Positions 47,209 to 55,935 of a DNA stretch of 64,000 nt are shown here, one piece after another. The notes under the pieces were generated by a model that was not told the origin of the DNA, ran no database searches, and saw nothing but the letters and a program-made list of their open reading frames with translations. The position numbers were made by a program, and so were the translations under genes. The stretch lies in assembly GCF_937123735.1 (NCBI RefSeq), contig NZ_CAKZKL010000024.1, forward strand, positions 62,001-126,000, read 5' to 3'. This stretch comes from an uncultured Lentibacter sp. (GTDB lineage Bacteria > Pseudomonadota > Alphaproteobacteria > Rhodobacterales > Rhodobacteraceae). Every line of letters starts with the position of its first letter. The stretch's first letter is position 1.

Positions 47209-47862
47209 TCAGCTTCGCAAGCCAATCACATCGTCCGGGAAAACCGCCTGCCCGCCTTCAAGCAACAACACGACCTGACCCTCTATCATCTGCGCTTCTT
47301 CAACACGCTGATAGGATTCCACCGCAGAGTTCCCGAGCAGATTTCCCGCCGAGTGGTTTTCAACCTCAAACCGGTATACCCCCGCAGGCAGCGTTGTCCC
47401 GTCACTGTGCAGCCCCGTCCAGTTGATCGGTGCAGAATCCAGTCCGATCTGATTGCGCTGAACCACTTCGCCAAGCGCGTTATAGACCACAAGATAAGCT
47501 TCATCAGCCGCGCGCGCGGGTAACGGGTGTAACGTCACAGCGTCACCTTCAAACTGCACGGGCGCCGCACTGCGCGCTTCCATACCCACCCAGCTCGACA
47601 ATTGTGAGAGGTTGGTTGCGCCCATTTGTGCCGCCAGGCCCGCCAATAAATCATTGGTCAATACTTGCTGTTCGACCGAGGAAAAGCTGGCGAGCTGAGA
47701 CGCATATTCAGCCGAATCCATCGGGTTCAACGGATCTTGATTCTGCGCCTGGGTGGTGAGCATTTCAATGAAGGTCTGAAAATCAGAGTTCAAAGCTGTT
47801 TGCGCTTTTGCAACCGTGCCAGACGAGGTCACAGGGGGTGTCACGGCGGAAATTTGTGTCAT
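47209..47862 (-). CDS. flgD: Flagellar hook capping protein FlgD
   Basis: A 217-residue hook-assembly scaffold. The conserved N-terminus has FQTFIEMLTTQAQNQDPLNP and SAEYASQLASFSSVEQQVLT, which define FlgD. The C-terminal FlgD_ig-like part includes GLHSDGTTLPAGVYRFEV. The start follows AAAGGACTGCAC. It lies 11 bases after fliK on the same strand, as in many alphaproteobacterial clusters. Confidence 0.93.
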   Translation of the reverse strand: MTQISAVTPPVTSSGTVAKAQTALNSDFQTFIEMLTTQAQNQDPLNPMDSAEYASQLASFSSVEQQVLTNDLLAGLAAQMGATNLSQLSSWVGMEARSAAPVQFEGDAVTLHPLPARAADEAYLVVYNALGEVVQRNQIGLDSAPINWTGLHSDGTTLPAGVYRFEVENHSAGNLLGNSAVESYQRVEEAQMIEGQVVLLLEGGQAVFPDDVIGLRS

Positions 47863-47873
47863 GTGCAGTCCTT

Positions 47874-49478
47874 TCAGAGACGAATATCAAGACGGGCATT
47901 CGGATTTTGCCACACATACTGAGCCTGCTCCGGCAAGGCTGCATTGAGCTCTGTGTGGGGCTCGCGTGGTCCGGCCTCGAGCGTCCGTCGTTCCTGATCA
48001 CCTGGCTGGTTCTGTTCAAATGAAAATTGCCCCATCGCAAAACCCTCCGCCAAGAACTCGCGCGCCAAAATATCCACATGCCGGCGCATTGCCTCAAGCG
48101 TTTCCGGGCGGTCGGCAAAGACATGCACCATAACCTGCCCCTCTGCTGGGCTCATCACAAAGCGCAGTCTTCCCAACTCCTTCGGGTGCAATTGCAGCTC
48201 AATCTCGCGGCGTTTGTTTGCAACAAGCTCATCAAGCGCCTCGCGCACGATCAGCACGGCTTTTTCGGCATTGATGGGTTGCAGCGAAGGCGCCTTGCCC
48301 TCGCGCGATATGTGCTCGGGATTATAGGTCTGCAAAGAGGTCTGTGGATCTATCAATTCACGCCCAGCTTCAGCGCCGCGCGTCGGAACCCACTCAGTTT
48401 TCCCTGGCGTTACTGCAATTCCTCCGAGCGCCGCCATGTTCTGGCTGCTTGAGCCTGAACTGGCAGTCACATACTGATCGGCATTCTTGGCCATACGCGG
48501 CGCTGCAAATAAATCGTCATGCGCCGGCGCAGGCTCTTTATTTTGAATGCGCGCGGGTGTGAAACTCGCTTCAGCCTTTTTGTCCAATGCTGCTTGGGGC
48601 GCTGACTTTGTCGCTGCCTGCATCAACTCGCCTTGCCCCAAGGCGGCCGAGAGCACCTTTGCCGCCTCTGGCAAAGGTCCACTGCGCTGGGCCTGAATGT
48701 CCACAGGTGTTTGAGAGCCCGATTTTTCAACAGTCCCAAACTGGGCGGCAACAGGCATAGCTTTCTCAGAGAGAGCAACCACGGGCTCCAACCGCCCGCC
48801 GGCTTTGGCACTAGGCGCTGTTTCAACAGAGCCAGATGTCTCTTCATTCGCGCCAGCCATCCCTACCCAAGGCGCCATCATTTGTCTCTCTGTGTCCACC
48901 GAAGTGGCTTTTGCAGCCACTTCGCGCGGCTCAGCCGCAGGGATATGACCAACATCAACCGGGGCTTCTAACCCACGCATCATAAATGACTGGGGTAAGA
49001 CAGTGTTGTCATCGCCAGCACCCCCCTTGGCTTGCCAGCGCAAGCCTTCTACGGGGTGGGTGTGCGCCTCTGGTGTCTTTTCATACCCTTCCGCGCTCAG
49101 CCGCTCTGAAGGCGCACCTGAAGGCGGCGGCACAATCTTAGCCGAGTGTGCTGTCTCAATCGTCTGCGCGGAAGGGATATCGAGCCTTTCAAATTCCCTC
49201 TCCCCATCGGGCGGCCTAAGCGCCTGATCTGCGGTGGGCTGGGCAACATCCGGATCAGCTAAAACAAGCTCGGCGCCCTCCTGCTCAGCTTTAAGGCTTT
49301 CACCCGGAAGTTCCACATCGGGCGGCAACAACAACAGAGACCCTTTGGCGCCATCGGCCAGAACTTCATCAAAGGAGGCGTGACCCGAGTCGCCATCAGA
49401 GCCTGCAAGGGAACTTTGGAGCAGACCTGTCTCTCCCAAGGCAGGTGTCGTCGCAGCGGATAAATTGAGCAGTATCAT
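47874..49478 (-). CDS. fliK: Flagellar hook-length control protein FliK
   Basis: A 534-residue protein with a long low-complexity N-terminal region (about 1-400) and a conserved C-terminal FliK domain (about 410-500) with LQLHPKELGRLRFVMSPAEG and VMVHVFADRPETLEAMRRH. It measures hook length and switches the export gate from hook to filament substrates. The start at 49478 follows GAGGTCAAA. The next gene is flgD. Confidence 0.9.
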   Translation of the reverse strand: MILLNLSAATTPALGETGLLQSSLAGSDGDSGHASFDEVLADGAKGSLLLLPPDVELPGESLKAEQEGAELVLADPDVAQPTADQALRPPDGEREFERLDIPSAQTIETAHSAKIVPPPSGAPSERLSAEGYEKTPEAHTHPVEGLRWQAKGGAGDDNTVLPQSFMMRGLEAPVDVGHIPAAEPREVAAKATSVDTERQMMAPWVGMAGANEETSGSVETAPSAKAGGRLEPVVALSEKAMPVAAQFGTVEKSGSQTPVDIQAQRSGPLPEAAKVLSAALGQGELMQAATKSAPQAALDKKAEASFTPARIQNKEPAPAHDDLFAAPRMAKNADQYVTASSGSSSQNMAALGGIAVTPGKTEWVPTRGAEAGRELIDPQTSLQTYNPEHISREGKAPSLQPINAEKAVLIVREALDELVANKRREIELQLHPKELGRLRFVMSPAEGQVMVHVFADRPETLEAMRRHVDILAREFLAEGFAMGQFSFEQNQPGDQERRTLEAGPREPHTELNAALPEQAQYVWQNPNARLDIRL

Positions 49479-49525
49479 TTTGACCTCAGGAATTCTTCCA
49501 ATGGCACAACCATCCCAGAAGTTGG

Positions 49526-49540
49526 TTACCGCTTCTTTAC
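49526..49540. promoter_or_regulatory. CtrA-like site, fliK/flgJ divergent region
   Basis: TTAC-N7-TTAC, two changes from the CtrA consensus TTAA-N7-TTAA. It lies between the divergent fliK and flgJ-like starts. Similar sites occur upstream of fliC and flgB. Confidence 0.35.
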
Positions 49541-49588
49541 CGATTTATGGGCATAACCAAGAAAATCCGAAGAATTGGAGGTAATTCA

Positions 49589-49891
49589 ATGGTCCCTGTC
49601 ACAAGTGCTCTCACAGAGTCTGCAAAGGCAACCATCCCACTGGCCCACAACACAAGGCTGCAAGAGGTCGCCAAAGACCTCGAGGCCAGTTTTTTGGCGG
49701 AAATGCTGAAAGAAGCAGGCTTTGGGAAGGCCCGCGAGGCTCTGGGCGGTGGCGCCGGTGAGGAGCATTTTGCCTCCTTTATGGTCGAGGCCCACGCAAA
49801 AAAAATCGTCGAGCGCGGTGGTATCGGGCTCGCCGAATCAATCTTTCAGGCCCTCAAGGAGAAGCAAAATGACCAGATCCAACCAAAGTGA
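49589..49891 (+). CDS. flgJ: FlgJ N-terminal-type rod-binding protein
   Basis: A 100-residue protein equal to the rod-binding half of FlgJ, without a muramidase domain, as is usual in alphaproteobacteria (also called CheL). It shows LQEVAKDLEASFLAEMLKEA, GAGEEHFASFMVEAHAKKIV and GGIGLAESIFQAL. The start follows GGAGGTAATTCA. It overlaps the next small gene's start region. Confidence 0.85.
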   Translation: MVPVTSALTESAKATIPLAHNTRLQEVAKDLEASFLAEMLKEAGFGKAREALGGGAGEEHFASFMVEAHAKKIVERGGIGLAESIFQALKEKQNDQIQPK

Positions 49892-50228
49892 TCTCATCAA
49901 CCAAATCGAGACAGTTTTAGAGAAGGAATACAACGCGCTCATCAACGGTGAGCTAGAGGCGCTCGTCAAACTCTTGGAGCAAAAGAAATCTTTGATCGAG
50001 ACACTGAGTGCAACGCCTTTGCGGGCCGAAGGGAACATCAAGACCCTCCAAACAAAAGCTATCCGAAATCAGGCGATGTTGGAAAGCGCCACCCGTGGCA
50101 TCAAGACTGTGGCCAATCGCCTTTCAACGCTTCAAAAAGTGCGCCGTAGCCTTGACACCTATGATGCCCACGGCCAGCGCCAGACAATCCAAGGCACAAC
50201 AAAAGCAACGCTTGAAAAACGCGCATAG
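49869..50228 (+). CDS. FlgN-like flagellar chaperone
   Basis: A 119-residue helical protein: LINQIETVLEKEYNALINGE, then LVKLLEQKKSLIETL and NQAMLESATRGIKTVANRL. This is the FlgN pattern of two long helices; FlgN is the export chaperone for hook-filament junction proteins FlgK and FlgL. The start at 49869 has GGAG nine bases upstream and overlaps the end of the flgJ gene. Called FlgN-like because sequence identity in this family is low. Confidence 0.7.
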   Translation: MTRSNQSDLINQIETVLEKEYNALINGELEALVKLLEQKKSLIETLSATPLRAEGNIKTLQTKAIRNQAMLESATRGIKTVANRLSTLQKVRRSLDTYDAHGQRQTIQGTTKATLEKRA

Positions 50229-50267
50229 GCGTTTTGTCTTAAATGCCACAGAGTTCGGAAGCTGCTG

Positions 50268-50282
50268 TTAAAGCTTTATTAG
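50268..50282. promoter_or_regulatory. CtrA-like site upstream of fliC
   Basis: TTAA-N7-TTAG, one change from TTAA-N7-TTAA, about 152 bases before the flagellin start. Confidence 0.4.
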
Positions 50283-50397
50283 AGCCCTCAGCGACATGGT
50301 GGTCATGCATCCTGGATCGGGTGGCGCAGCACAGCAAATCGAAAAGCTGCATACGTCAGAACGACATAACCTGCCCTGAGAGGGGCGTTTTCAAGTT

Positions 50398-50410
50398 GGC
50401 GCAAAGCGCC
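50398..50410 (+). promoter_or_regulatory. Hairpin in flagellin mRNA leader
   Basis: GGCGC AAA GCGCC, a perfect 5-bp stem ending 23 bases before the fliC ATG, just upstream of its AAAGGA ribosome site (50419-50424). It may help translational or stability control by FlbT, which is encoded downstream and acts on flagellin mRNA leaders in Caulobacter. Confidence 0.4.
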
Positions 50411-50433
50411 TCGTGTCAAAAGGAACTACATTC

Positions 50434-51702
50434 ATGTCAAGTATTCTGACAAACAACAGCGCAATGGTTGCCCTTCAAACCCTGAAGTCAATCAACTCTG
50501 ATCTTACCAAAACACAAAACATGATTTCTACGGGTAAGAACGTAGAAACATCAAAAGATAACGCGGCAACTTGGGCCATTTCCAAGGTCATGGAAAGTGA
50601 TGTGAAGGGTTTCAAAGCCATTTCAGATAGCCTCGCCCTGGGAGAGTCCACCGTCGCCGTGGCGCGCAATGCGTCCGAAGCGGTTACCGACCTGCTGATT
50701 GAAATGAAAGATAAAATCATCAGCGCTCAGGGCGATATTCTGGATCGCGGCAAGCTGAATGATGAAATTCAAGCCCTTATCGGTCAGGTGAAATCTGTTG
50801 TCGGCGCGGCGCAGTTCAACGGTATGAACCTTGTGAACGGCTCCCAAACAGATTTCAACTCTGAAGGGAACGCGGGCCTCAACATCATTTCATCACTTGA
50901 TCGCGGTGCAAATGGTGCCGTGACAGTTTCAAACATTGGTGTTGATGCTCAAAATCTGTCCACAACCTCGGGCACAGCTCTGACCGCTCTGAATGCGGAT
51001 GTCGCAACACTGGCGGCAAATGGTGGTGCCGATTTGCTGACCGTTACACTGGGGGATGAATTTCTCACAGCCGCCGGCGCAGCAACCGGTGCAACAGCCC
51101 TTGATGCGGGGACAGCCGGGGTTGTCTTGACAGATGCCGCCGGTCTCGTTGAGGGGGATATTGTTCGCCTGAAAGTCGGAGATGTAGAAGGCAGCTACAC
51201 CGTCAGAGCAGGAGATAACAATGATGCGGTTTTCGCCGGTGTAAAGAACGGCTTGTTGCAAGCCGGGCTTGATGAAAGCAAGTTCACCGTCGCCATCGTG
51301 GCAGGGACAAGCATCACCGTTGAGAACCTTACCAACGAAGCAGGCATTGGTATCACCCTCACACAAGAGCGCGGCACAGGTGCCTTGGCACAACTTGAAA
51401 CCATGGACGTTTCCACCGCCTCTGGCGCGGATACTGCGCGGAGCCAGATCGAAGGCATGATCCAAGCCTCGATTGATGCCGCTGCATCTTTCGGCTCGGT
51501 GGAATCACGGATCGGCATTCAGTCTCAATTCGTTTCAGACCTGTCTGACTCTCTCAAAACAGGTATTGGCGCCATGGTGGATGCAAATATGGAAGAGGCG
51601 TCAGCCCGGCTACAGGCTCTGCAAGTCCAGCAGCAGCTGGGTGTTCAGGCCCTCTCAATTGCCAACCAGGCACCACAAGCCCTGCTTTCACTCTTCCGCT
51701 AA
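50434..51702 (+). CDS. fliC: Flagellin FliC
   Basis: A 422-residue filament subunit. N-terminal SSILTNNSAMVALQTLKSIN, SKDNAATWAISKVMESDVKG and the C-terminal SRIGIQSQFVSDLSDSLKTG and EEASARLQALQVQQQLGVQA are the D0/D1 helical domains. The middle (about 150-330) is variable and exposed. No cysteine is seen, as usual. The start at 50434 follows AAAGGAACTACATTC. Only one flagellin gene is in the window. Confidence 0.96.
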   Translation: MSSILTNNSAMVALQTLKSINSDLTKTQNMISTGKNVETSKDNAATWAISKVMESDVKGFKAISDSLALGESTVAVARNASEAVTDLLIEMKDKIISAQGDILDRGKLNDEIQALIGQVKSVVGAAQFNGMNLVNGSQTDFNSEGNAGLNIISSLDRGANGAVTVSNIGVDAQNLSTTSGTALTALNADVATLAANGGADLLTVTLGDEFLTAAGAATGATALDAGTAGVVLTDAAGLVEGDIVRLKVGDVEGSYTVRAGDNNDAVFAGVKNGLLQAGLDESKFTVAIVAGTSITVENLTNEAGIGITLTQERGTGALAQLETMDVSTASGADTARSQIEGMIQASIDAAASFGSVESRIGIQSQFVSDLSDSLKTGIGAMVDANMEEASARLQALQVQQQLGVQALSIANQAPQALLSLFR

Positions 51703-51715
51703 GCAACACGGTTTA

Positions 51716-51740
51716 GGGGCGCACAGTGATGGTGCGCCCC
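51716..51740 (+). terminator. Hairpin after fliC
   Basis: Perfect stem GGGGCGCAC / GTGCGCCCC with a 7-base loop, 13 bases after the flagellin stop. There is no U-tract, so it may protect the mRNA end or attenuate read-through into flaF. Confidence 0.65.
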
Positions 51741-51792
51741 ATCATTTCCGATCGCGATACCCTGTTCGCAACATCTCTCAAGAGGCTTAGCA

Positions 51793-52167
51793 ATGAACGT
51801 CCAATCCCAAGCAAGAGCCGCCTATTCCAAACATGGCGCACCAACCAGAACCCACCGAGGCACCGAATATGAAATCTTCGCAAAAATAACGAATGCGTTG
51901 CGGATCGCCTCCGCAAAAGGTCCACAGGGCTTTCCCGAACTGGCAGATGCAATTCACAAAAATCGCCAGCTTTGGACCTTGCTCGCAACGGATGTAGCCA
52001 GCAAAAACAATGGTCTGTCACAAGACCTCAGAGCACGCCTATTCTATCTGGCAGAGTTCACTCAAGAGTATTCTCCCAAAGTGCTCCGACAAAATGCAAG
52101 CATAGCGCCACTCCTTGAGATCAATGCCGCAATCATGCGCGGCCTTAACGGAGGGCAATCACGATGA
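51793..52167 (+). CDS. flaF: Flagellar biosynthesis regulator FlaF
   Basis: A 124-residue protein: QSQARAAYSKHGAPTRTHRG, then YEIFAKITNALRIA and LRARLFYLAEFTQEYSPKVL. This is the FlaF family, which in Caulobacter acts with FlbT to control flagellin synthesis and export. It overlaps the flbT start by ATGA (52164-52167). Its location right after fliC is the common one. Confidence 0.93.
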   Translation: MNVQSQARAAYSKHGAPTRTHRGTEYEIFAKITNALRIASAKGPQGFPELADAIHKNRQLWTLLATDVASKNNGLSQDLRARLFYLAEFTQEYSPKVLRQNASIAPLLEINAAIMRGLNGGQSR

Positions 52168-52568
52168 GTGGTTTGATATTGAAGCTTGGGCCGCGCGAGC
52201 GTGTATTGATAAATGGAGCAGTGATCGAAAATGGTGACAAGCGCTCCCGATTGGCTGTCAAAACTCCTGGCGCCAATATTTTGCGCCTCAAAGATGCTAT
52301 CCACCCTGAAGAAGCCAACACGCCTGTCCGGAGGGTTTGCTACACAACACAACTGCTTTTGTCTGGTGATACGGACGCAGAGACAACCAAATTTCATGTT
52401 CTTCGCAGGATTGAAGAATTGAGCCAAATTCTCACAGACCCAGACAGCCGCGCGTTTCTGAATGCGGCCACAACGGCTTTGAGAGAAGAACAATACTATC
52501 GCTGCCTAAAAGCCCTAAGAGCCCTTCTTCCCCGTGAAGAACGCCTGCTCGCAACGAGGCTACAATGA
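52164..52568 (+). CDS. flbT: Flagellin mRNA regulator FlbT
   Basis: A 134-residue protein with SGLILKLGPRERVLINGAVI, TPVRRVCYTTQLLLSGDTDA and a helical C-terminus. FlbT binds flagellin mRNA leaders and lowers their stability or translation when the hook is incomplete. It overlaps both flaF upstream and the DUF1217 gene downstream by four bases, so the three are translationally coupled. Confidence 0.93.
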   Translation: MSGLILKLGPRERVLINGAVIENGDKRSRLAVKTPGANILRLKDAIHPEEANTPVRRVCYTTQLLLSGDTDAETTKFHVLRRIEELSQILTDPDSRAFLNAATTALREEQYYRCLKALRALLPREERLLATRLQ

Positions 52569-53362
52569 GCTTTCAGCCTATCATTCCAAGCACAGGTCTT
52601 GCTGGGTGGCAGTTCTTGCAAAACACATTGGACAGACAAGTCAAAGCCCATGAAGATTCTCCGATTGTCCAAAAAGCAGTCGATTATTTTGCCGAAAACA
52701 TAGCCAAAATTACCAGCCCCAAAGAGCTGGTTCAGGACAGGCGCCTGCTTGAAGTTGCTCTCGGTGCCTTCGGACTTTCAGAAGACATTAACAACAAGTT
52801 TTTCATCGAAAAAATTCTTGCCGAAGGCACCAGCACCGAAGGAGCGCTTGCCAACAAGCTCGCGGATAAGCGATATGCTGCCCTCGCAGATGCTTTCGGC
52901 TTTGACACACTTCCGCAAACGGGCCTGACCAGTTTCTCTGACAAAATAATTGCGCAATACGAAAGAAGGTCCTTTGAAGTCGCCGTGGGCGCGCAAAACG
53001 ATACCTTTAGGATAGGCCTTAATCTTGAGCGCGAGCTGCCTGACATTGCCGCAAAAGTCAGCACCAACGACTCCAAATGGTTCTCTGTGATGGGAAACCC
53101 AGCCCTGCGTGAAGTCTTTCAGACAGCTTTTGGCTTGCCATCAGAATTTGCACAGGTCGATCTCGACCAACAGCTGGCTGTTTTCAAAGACACCGCTCTG
53201 CGGCGGTTCGGAACCAATGACATTGCTGACTTTGCATCCTCGGACAAACTGGAAGAACTGACCCAACTCTATTTTTTGCAAGATCAGATCAAGCAAACCG
53301 CCTCTGTAGGGTCTGCCTCTATCGCTCTAACACTCTTGCAAAGCACTCCGGCGTGGACGTAA
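52565..53362 (+). CDS. DUF1217-family flagellar-locus protein
   Basis: A 265-residue soluble protein: MSFQPIIPSTGLAGWQFLQN, LLEVALGAFGLSEDINNKFF, IEKILAEGTSTEGALANKLA. This is the DUF1217 family, found in alphaproteobacterial flagellar clusters and of unknown function. No signal peptide or membrane helix. Overlaps flbT by ATGA and ends two bases before the fliI stop on the other strand. Confidence 0.82.
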   Translation: MSFQPIIPSTGLAGWQFLQNTLDRQVKAHEDSPIVQKAVDYFAENIAKITSPKELVQDRRLLEVALGAFGLSEDINNKFFIEKILAEGTSTEGALANKLADKRYAALADAFGFDTLPQTGLTSFSDKIIAQYERRSFEVAVGAQNDTFRIGLNLERELPDIAAKVSTNDSKWFSVMGNPALREVFQTAFGLPSEFAQVDLDQQLAVFKDTALRRFGTNDIADFASSDKLEELTQLYFLQDQIKQTASVGSASIALTLLQSTPAWT

Positions 53363-53364
53363 CT

Positions 53365-54750
53365 TTAGCTCACAGCCAGCCTCTGGGCCCGCGGCCCCCC
53401 TCTCGCAGCGTCTCCCCCGCCAGAATTCCCTTTGGCCTTGCGTAAAATAAGGCGCAACTTGTCGAAACTCTGTTGCGCGGTAAGCCGTTCTTTCAGGGCA
53501 AAGAAGGCCTCTAACTCAGGCCAGACAGCCACGGCAGCATCAAGCTCAACATTGCGGCCGGTCTCATAAAGGCCAGCCTCAATCATCAATTGGGACTTTT
53601 CATAAAGGCTTAGCATATGCCTGACCTCCCAGATCACCTGGTTTTCGGCCTCACTCGCAGCAGCAGGCAAACTCCGAGAAATCGACCGCAAAATGTTGAT
53701 TGCAGGATAACGTCCGCGCTCTGCAATTTCGCGCTCCAACACGGTGTGGCCGTCCAAGACCCCCCGCAGGATATCCGCCACCGGCTCATCCATATCAGAG
53801 CCAGCCACCAAAACAGAAAAAACCGCTGTGATCACTCCGCTCCCTGCGCGCCCCGGGCCTGCCCGCTCACAAAGGCTCATCAACAAATGCGAAAGGGACG
53901 GCGGATACCCTCGCATCGTGGGCAACTCTCCCGTCGCCACAGCCACTTCGCGGTGGGCTTCTGCAAACCGGGTCAACGAATCGGCCAGTAACAAGACATG
54001 CTGTCCCGCTTCACGGAAATACTCGGCTACGGCCATTGCCGTCCAAGCACATTGACGGCGCAACAGCGGTGATTGATCCGCAGTTGCTGTCACAACAATC
54101 GTTCGCGCCAAACCTTCTGGCCCCAGAACATTTTGCACAAATTCTGCAAGCTCACGTCCGCGCTCTCCTATAAGCGCAAGCACAACAATATCTGCTTCAA
54201 GTTGCGTGGCAAAGCTGGCCAGCAAGCTGGATTTCCCAACGCCAGAGCCCGCAAAGAGGCCTATTCTCTGGCCTTTCACAATCGGAAGCATTGTATTGAA
54301 CACACCCATACCGGTTTCCAATCGAGACCCGAGCAAACTGCGCTCGGCAGGCGGTATCGGGAGGGCCTTTAGAGGCATTTCTTTTGCCCCCTGTGGCAAG
54401 GCACGGCCATCAAGCGGACGGCCCATCGGGTCGATGATGCGCCCTATCCACGCCTCATTTGGCGCAATGGAAGCCTTGCGAGCCAATACCACCCGGTTTC
54501 CCAAAGCAATGCCGTCAGGGTCCGCTTCCGGGAGAACAATCATCTTGTCCTCTTGCAAGCGCAGCACTTCGCCAACAAGCTGGCTTCCGCTGCGAAGGCT
54601 TATTTCCACTTGATCGCCTTGGCAGGCCACGCCCTGCAAGCCCCTGACGTCAACAAGCCCGTTTTCAACTCCGCTCACACGTCCAATCCAGCGCGCCATA
54701 TCGACGGAGCCAATGCTTTTAACCACCTGCATAAAACCAACTTCGCCCAT
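53365..54750 (-). CDS. fliI: Flagellum-specific ATPase FliI
   Basis: A 461-residue F1-beta-like ATPase of the flagellar type III export apparatus. Walker A is GLFAGSGVGKSSLLASFATQ; ALIGERGRELAEFVQNVLG, LLADSLTRFAEAHREVAV and RGYPPSLSHLLMSLCERAG follow. The start at 54750 (MGEVGFMQVV) has GGAGGTGG upstream; a TTG at 54762 or an ATG at 54732 are alternatives. FliH and FliJ, its usual partners, are not adjacent. Confidence 0.94.
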   Translation of the reverse strand: MGEVGFMQVVKSIGSVDMARWIGRVSGVENGLVDVRGLQGVACQGDQVEISLRSGSQLVGEVLRLQEDKMIVLPEADPDGIALGNRVVLARKASIAPNEAWIGRIIDPMGRPLDGRALPQGAKEMPLKALPIPPAERSLLGSRLETGMGVFNTMLPIVKGQRIGLFAGSGVGKSSLLASFATQLEADIVVLALIGERGRELAEFVQNVLGPEGLARTIVVTATADQSPLLRRQCAWTAMAVAEYFREAGQHVLLLADSLTRFAEAHREVAVATGELPTMRGYPPSLSHLLMSLCERAGPGRAGSGVITAVFSVLVAGSDMDEPVADILRGVLDGHTVLEREIAERGRYPAINILRSISRSLPAAASEAENQVIWEVRHMLSLYEKSQLMIEAGLYETGRNVELDAAVAVWPELEAFFALKERLTAQQSFDKLRLILRKAKGNSGGGDAARGGPRAQRLAVS

Positions 54751-54800
54751 CTCCACCTCCAAAAAATATTCATGCTGAACAATTTATAAAGGAATCAGGG

Positions 54801-54815
54801 TTAAGCCTTGGTTGA
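54801..54815. promoter_or_regulatory. CtrA-like site upstream of flgB
   Basis: TTAA-N7-TTGA, one change from TTAA-N7-TTAA, 24 bases before the flgB start in the divergent fliI-flgB gap. Confidence 0.4.
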
Positions 54816-54838
54816 AACCAATCGAGGGAGAAGCCCCG

Positions 54839-55228
54839 ATGCTTGAAAAAATATCTGTTTTCAAAACAGCCTACGCCATGGCACGCCATGCAGGGGCCAG
54901 GCAAGCCGTCTTGGCTCAAAATATCGCCAACGCGGACAGCCCTGGCTACCGCGCCAAAGATATCGCCCCATTTCGTGTAGCACCGGACCAGGGGCGCGCT
55001 GATGCCGGGATGGTTGCAACCCGCGCCACACATTTATCCGGAGCGAACGTGGCCACGCCACTGCGGATAAATGAGGCCCGCGACAGAAGCAGCGATCCAA
55101 ACAAAAACAGCATCTCTCTTCAGGACGAAATGCTCCACGCGGTCGCGGCTAAGCGCCAGCATGATCGTGCTTTGGCCATCTATCGAAGCGGCTTGCGTAT
55201 TTTGCGCAGCAGCCTTGGCGGAAAGTGA
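54839..55228 (+). CDS. flgB: Flagellar basal-body rod protein FlgB
   Basis: A 129-residue proximal rod protein with ARQAVLAQNIANADSPGYRA, the flagellar rod N-terminal signature, and NSISLQDEMLHAVAAKRQHD. The start at 54839 follows GAGGGAGAAGC. It opens the plus-strand operon flgB-flgC-fliE-fliQ-flgF-flgG-flgA-flgH-fliL. Confidence 0.92.
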   Translation: MLEKISVFKTAYAMARHAGARQAVLAQNIANADSPGYRAKDIAPFRVAPDQGRADAGMVATRATHLSGANVATPLRINEARDRSSDPNKNSISLQDEMLHAVAAKRQHDRALAIYRSGLRILRSSLGGK

Positions 55229-55235
55229 GACAAAA

Positions 55236-55628
55236 ATGAGTGATTTTTCCAAAGCACTGGATGTGACAGTCAGCGGCCTAAAAGCACAATCGCAGCGGCT
55301 GCGCCATGTGTCTGAAAACATTGCCAACAGTGATACCCCAGGCTACCGCCGCAAAACGGTGAGCTTTGAAAGCGAGTATCAAACAGGGGCCAATGTCACC
55401 CGCGTTGAAACGGGGCCTGTGCGCCTTGATCAATCTGAACTGGAACGCATTTTTGATCCTTCTCACCCACTGGCAGATGAGAGCGGCCATTTTCAGGGGT
55501 CCAACGTCAATCTCTTGATCGAGATCGCCGATGCCCGCGAGGCCCAGCGCAGTTACGAGGCCAATCTCAAAATGTTTGAACAGGCCCGCCAGATGTCATC
55601 CGACCTTATGTCACTCTTGCAGAAATAA
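55236..55628 (+). CDS. flgC: Flagellar basal-body rod protein FlgC
   Basis: A 130-residue proximal rod protein. N-terminal RLRHVSENIANSDTPGYRRK, central SNVNLLIEIADAREAQRSYE and a C-terminal helix typical of FlgC. It starts seven bases after the flgB stop. Confidence 0.94.
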   Translation: MSDFSKALDVTVSGLKAQSQRLRHVSENIANSDTPGYRRKTVSFESEYQTGANVTRVETGPVRLDQSELERIFDPSHPLADESGHFQGSNVNLLIEIADAREAQRSYEANLKMFEQARQMSSDLMSLLQK

Positions 55629-55640
55629 AGGAGATCCAGA

Positions 55641-55931
55641 ATGGATATTCGTGCTCTTAATGCCACCCAAAAATACTCGGCCCTTCGAGAAGCCACACAA
55701 CCTCTTCCCGAGGTAAATGACGCAGTCAAATTTGCGGGACAAACCGCTGATGACTTTGCCACAACTCTCAAGCAGGGCGAAGATATTGCCATGGCGGCCA
55801 TGTCAGGAGATGCCGACCCCCACGCCCTCGTCCAGGCGCTGGCTCAGACAGAGCTCGCCGTGGACGCAGCCGTGAGCGTGCGAAACAAGGTTGTGGAAGC
55901 CTATCAGGAAATTCTGAGAATGCCGGTCTGA
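55641..55931 (+). CDS. fliE: Hook-basal body complex protein FliE
   Basis: A 96-residue protein that joins the MS ring and rod. It has FAGQTADDFATTLKQGEDIA, ALVQALAQTELAVDAAVSVR and KVVEAYQEILRMPV, the FliE C-terminal signature. The ribosome site AAGGAGATCCAGA precedes the start. Followed five bases later by fliQ. Confidence 0.93.
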   Translation: MDIRALNATQKYSALREATQPLPEVNDAVKFAGQTADDFATTLKQGEDIAMAAMSGDADPHALVQALAQTELAVDAAVSVRNKVVEAYQEILRMPV

Positions 55932-55935
55932 ACCT

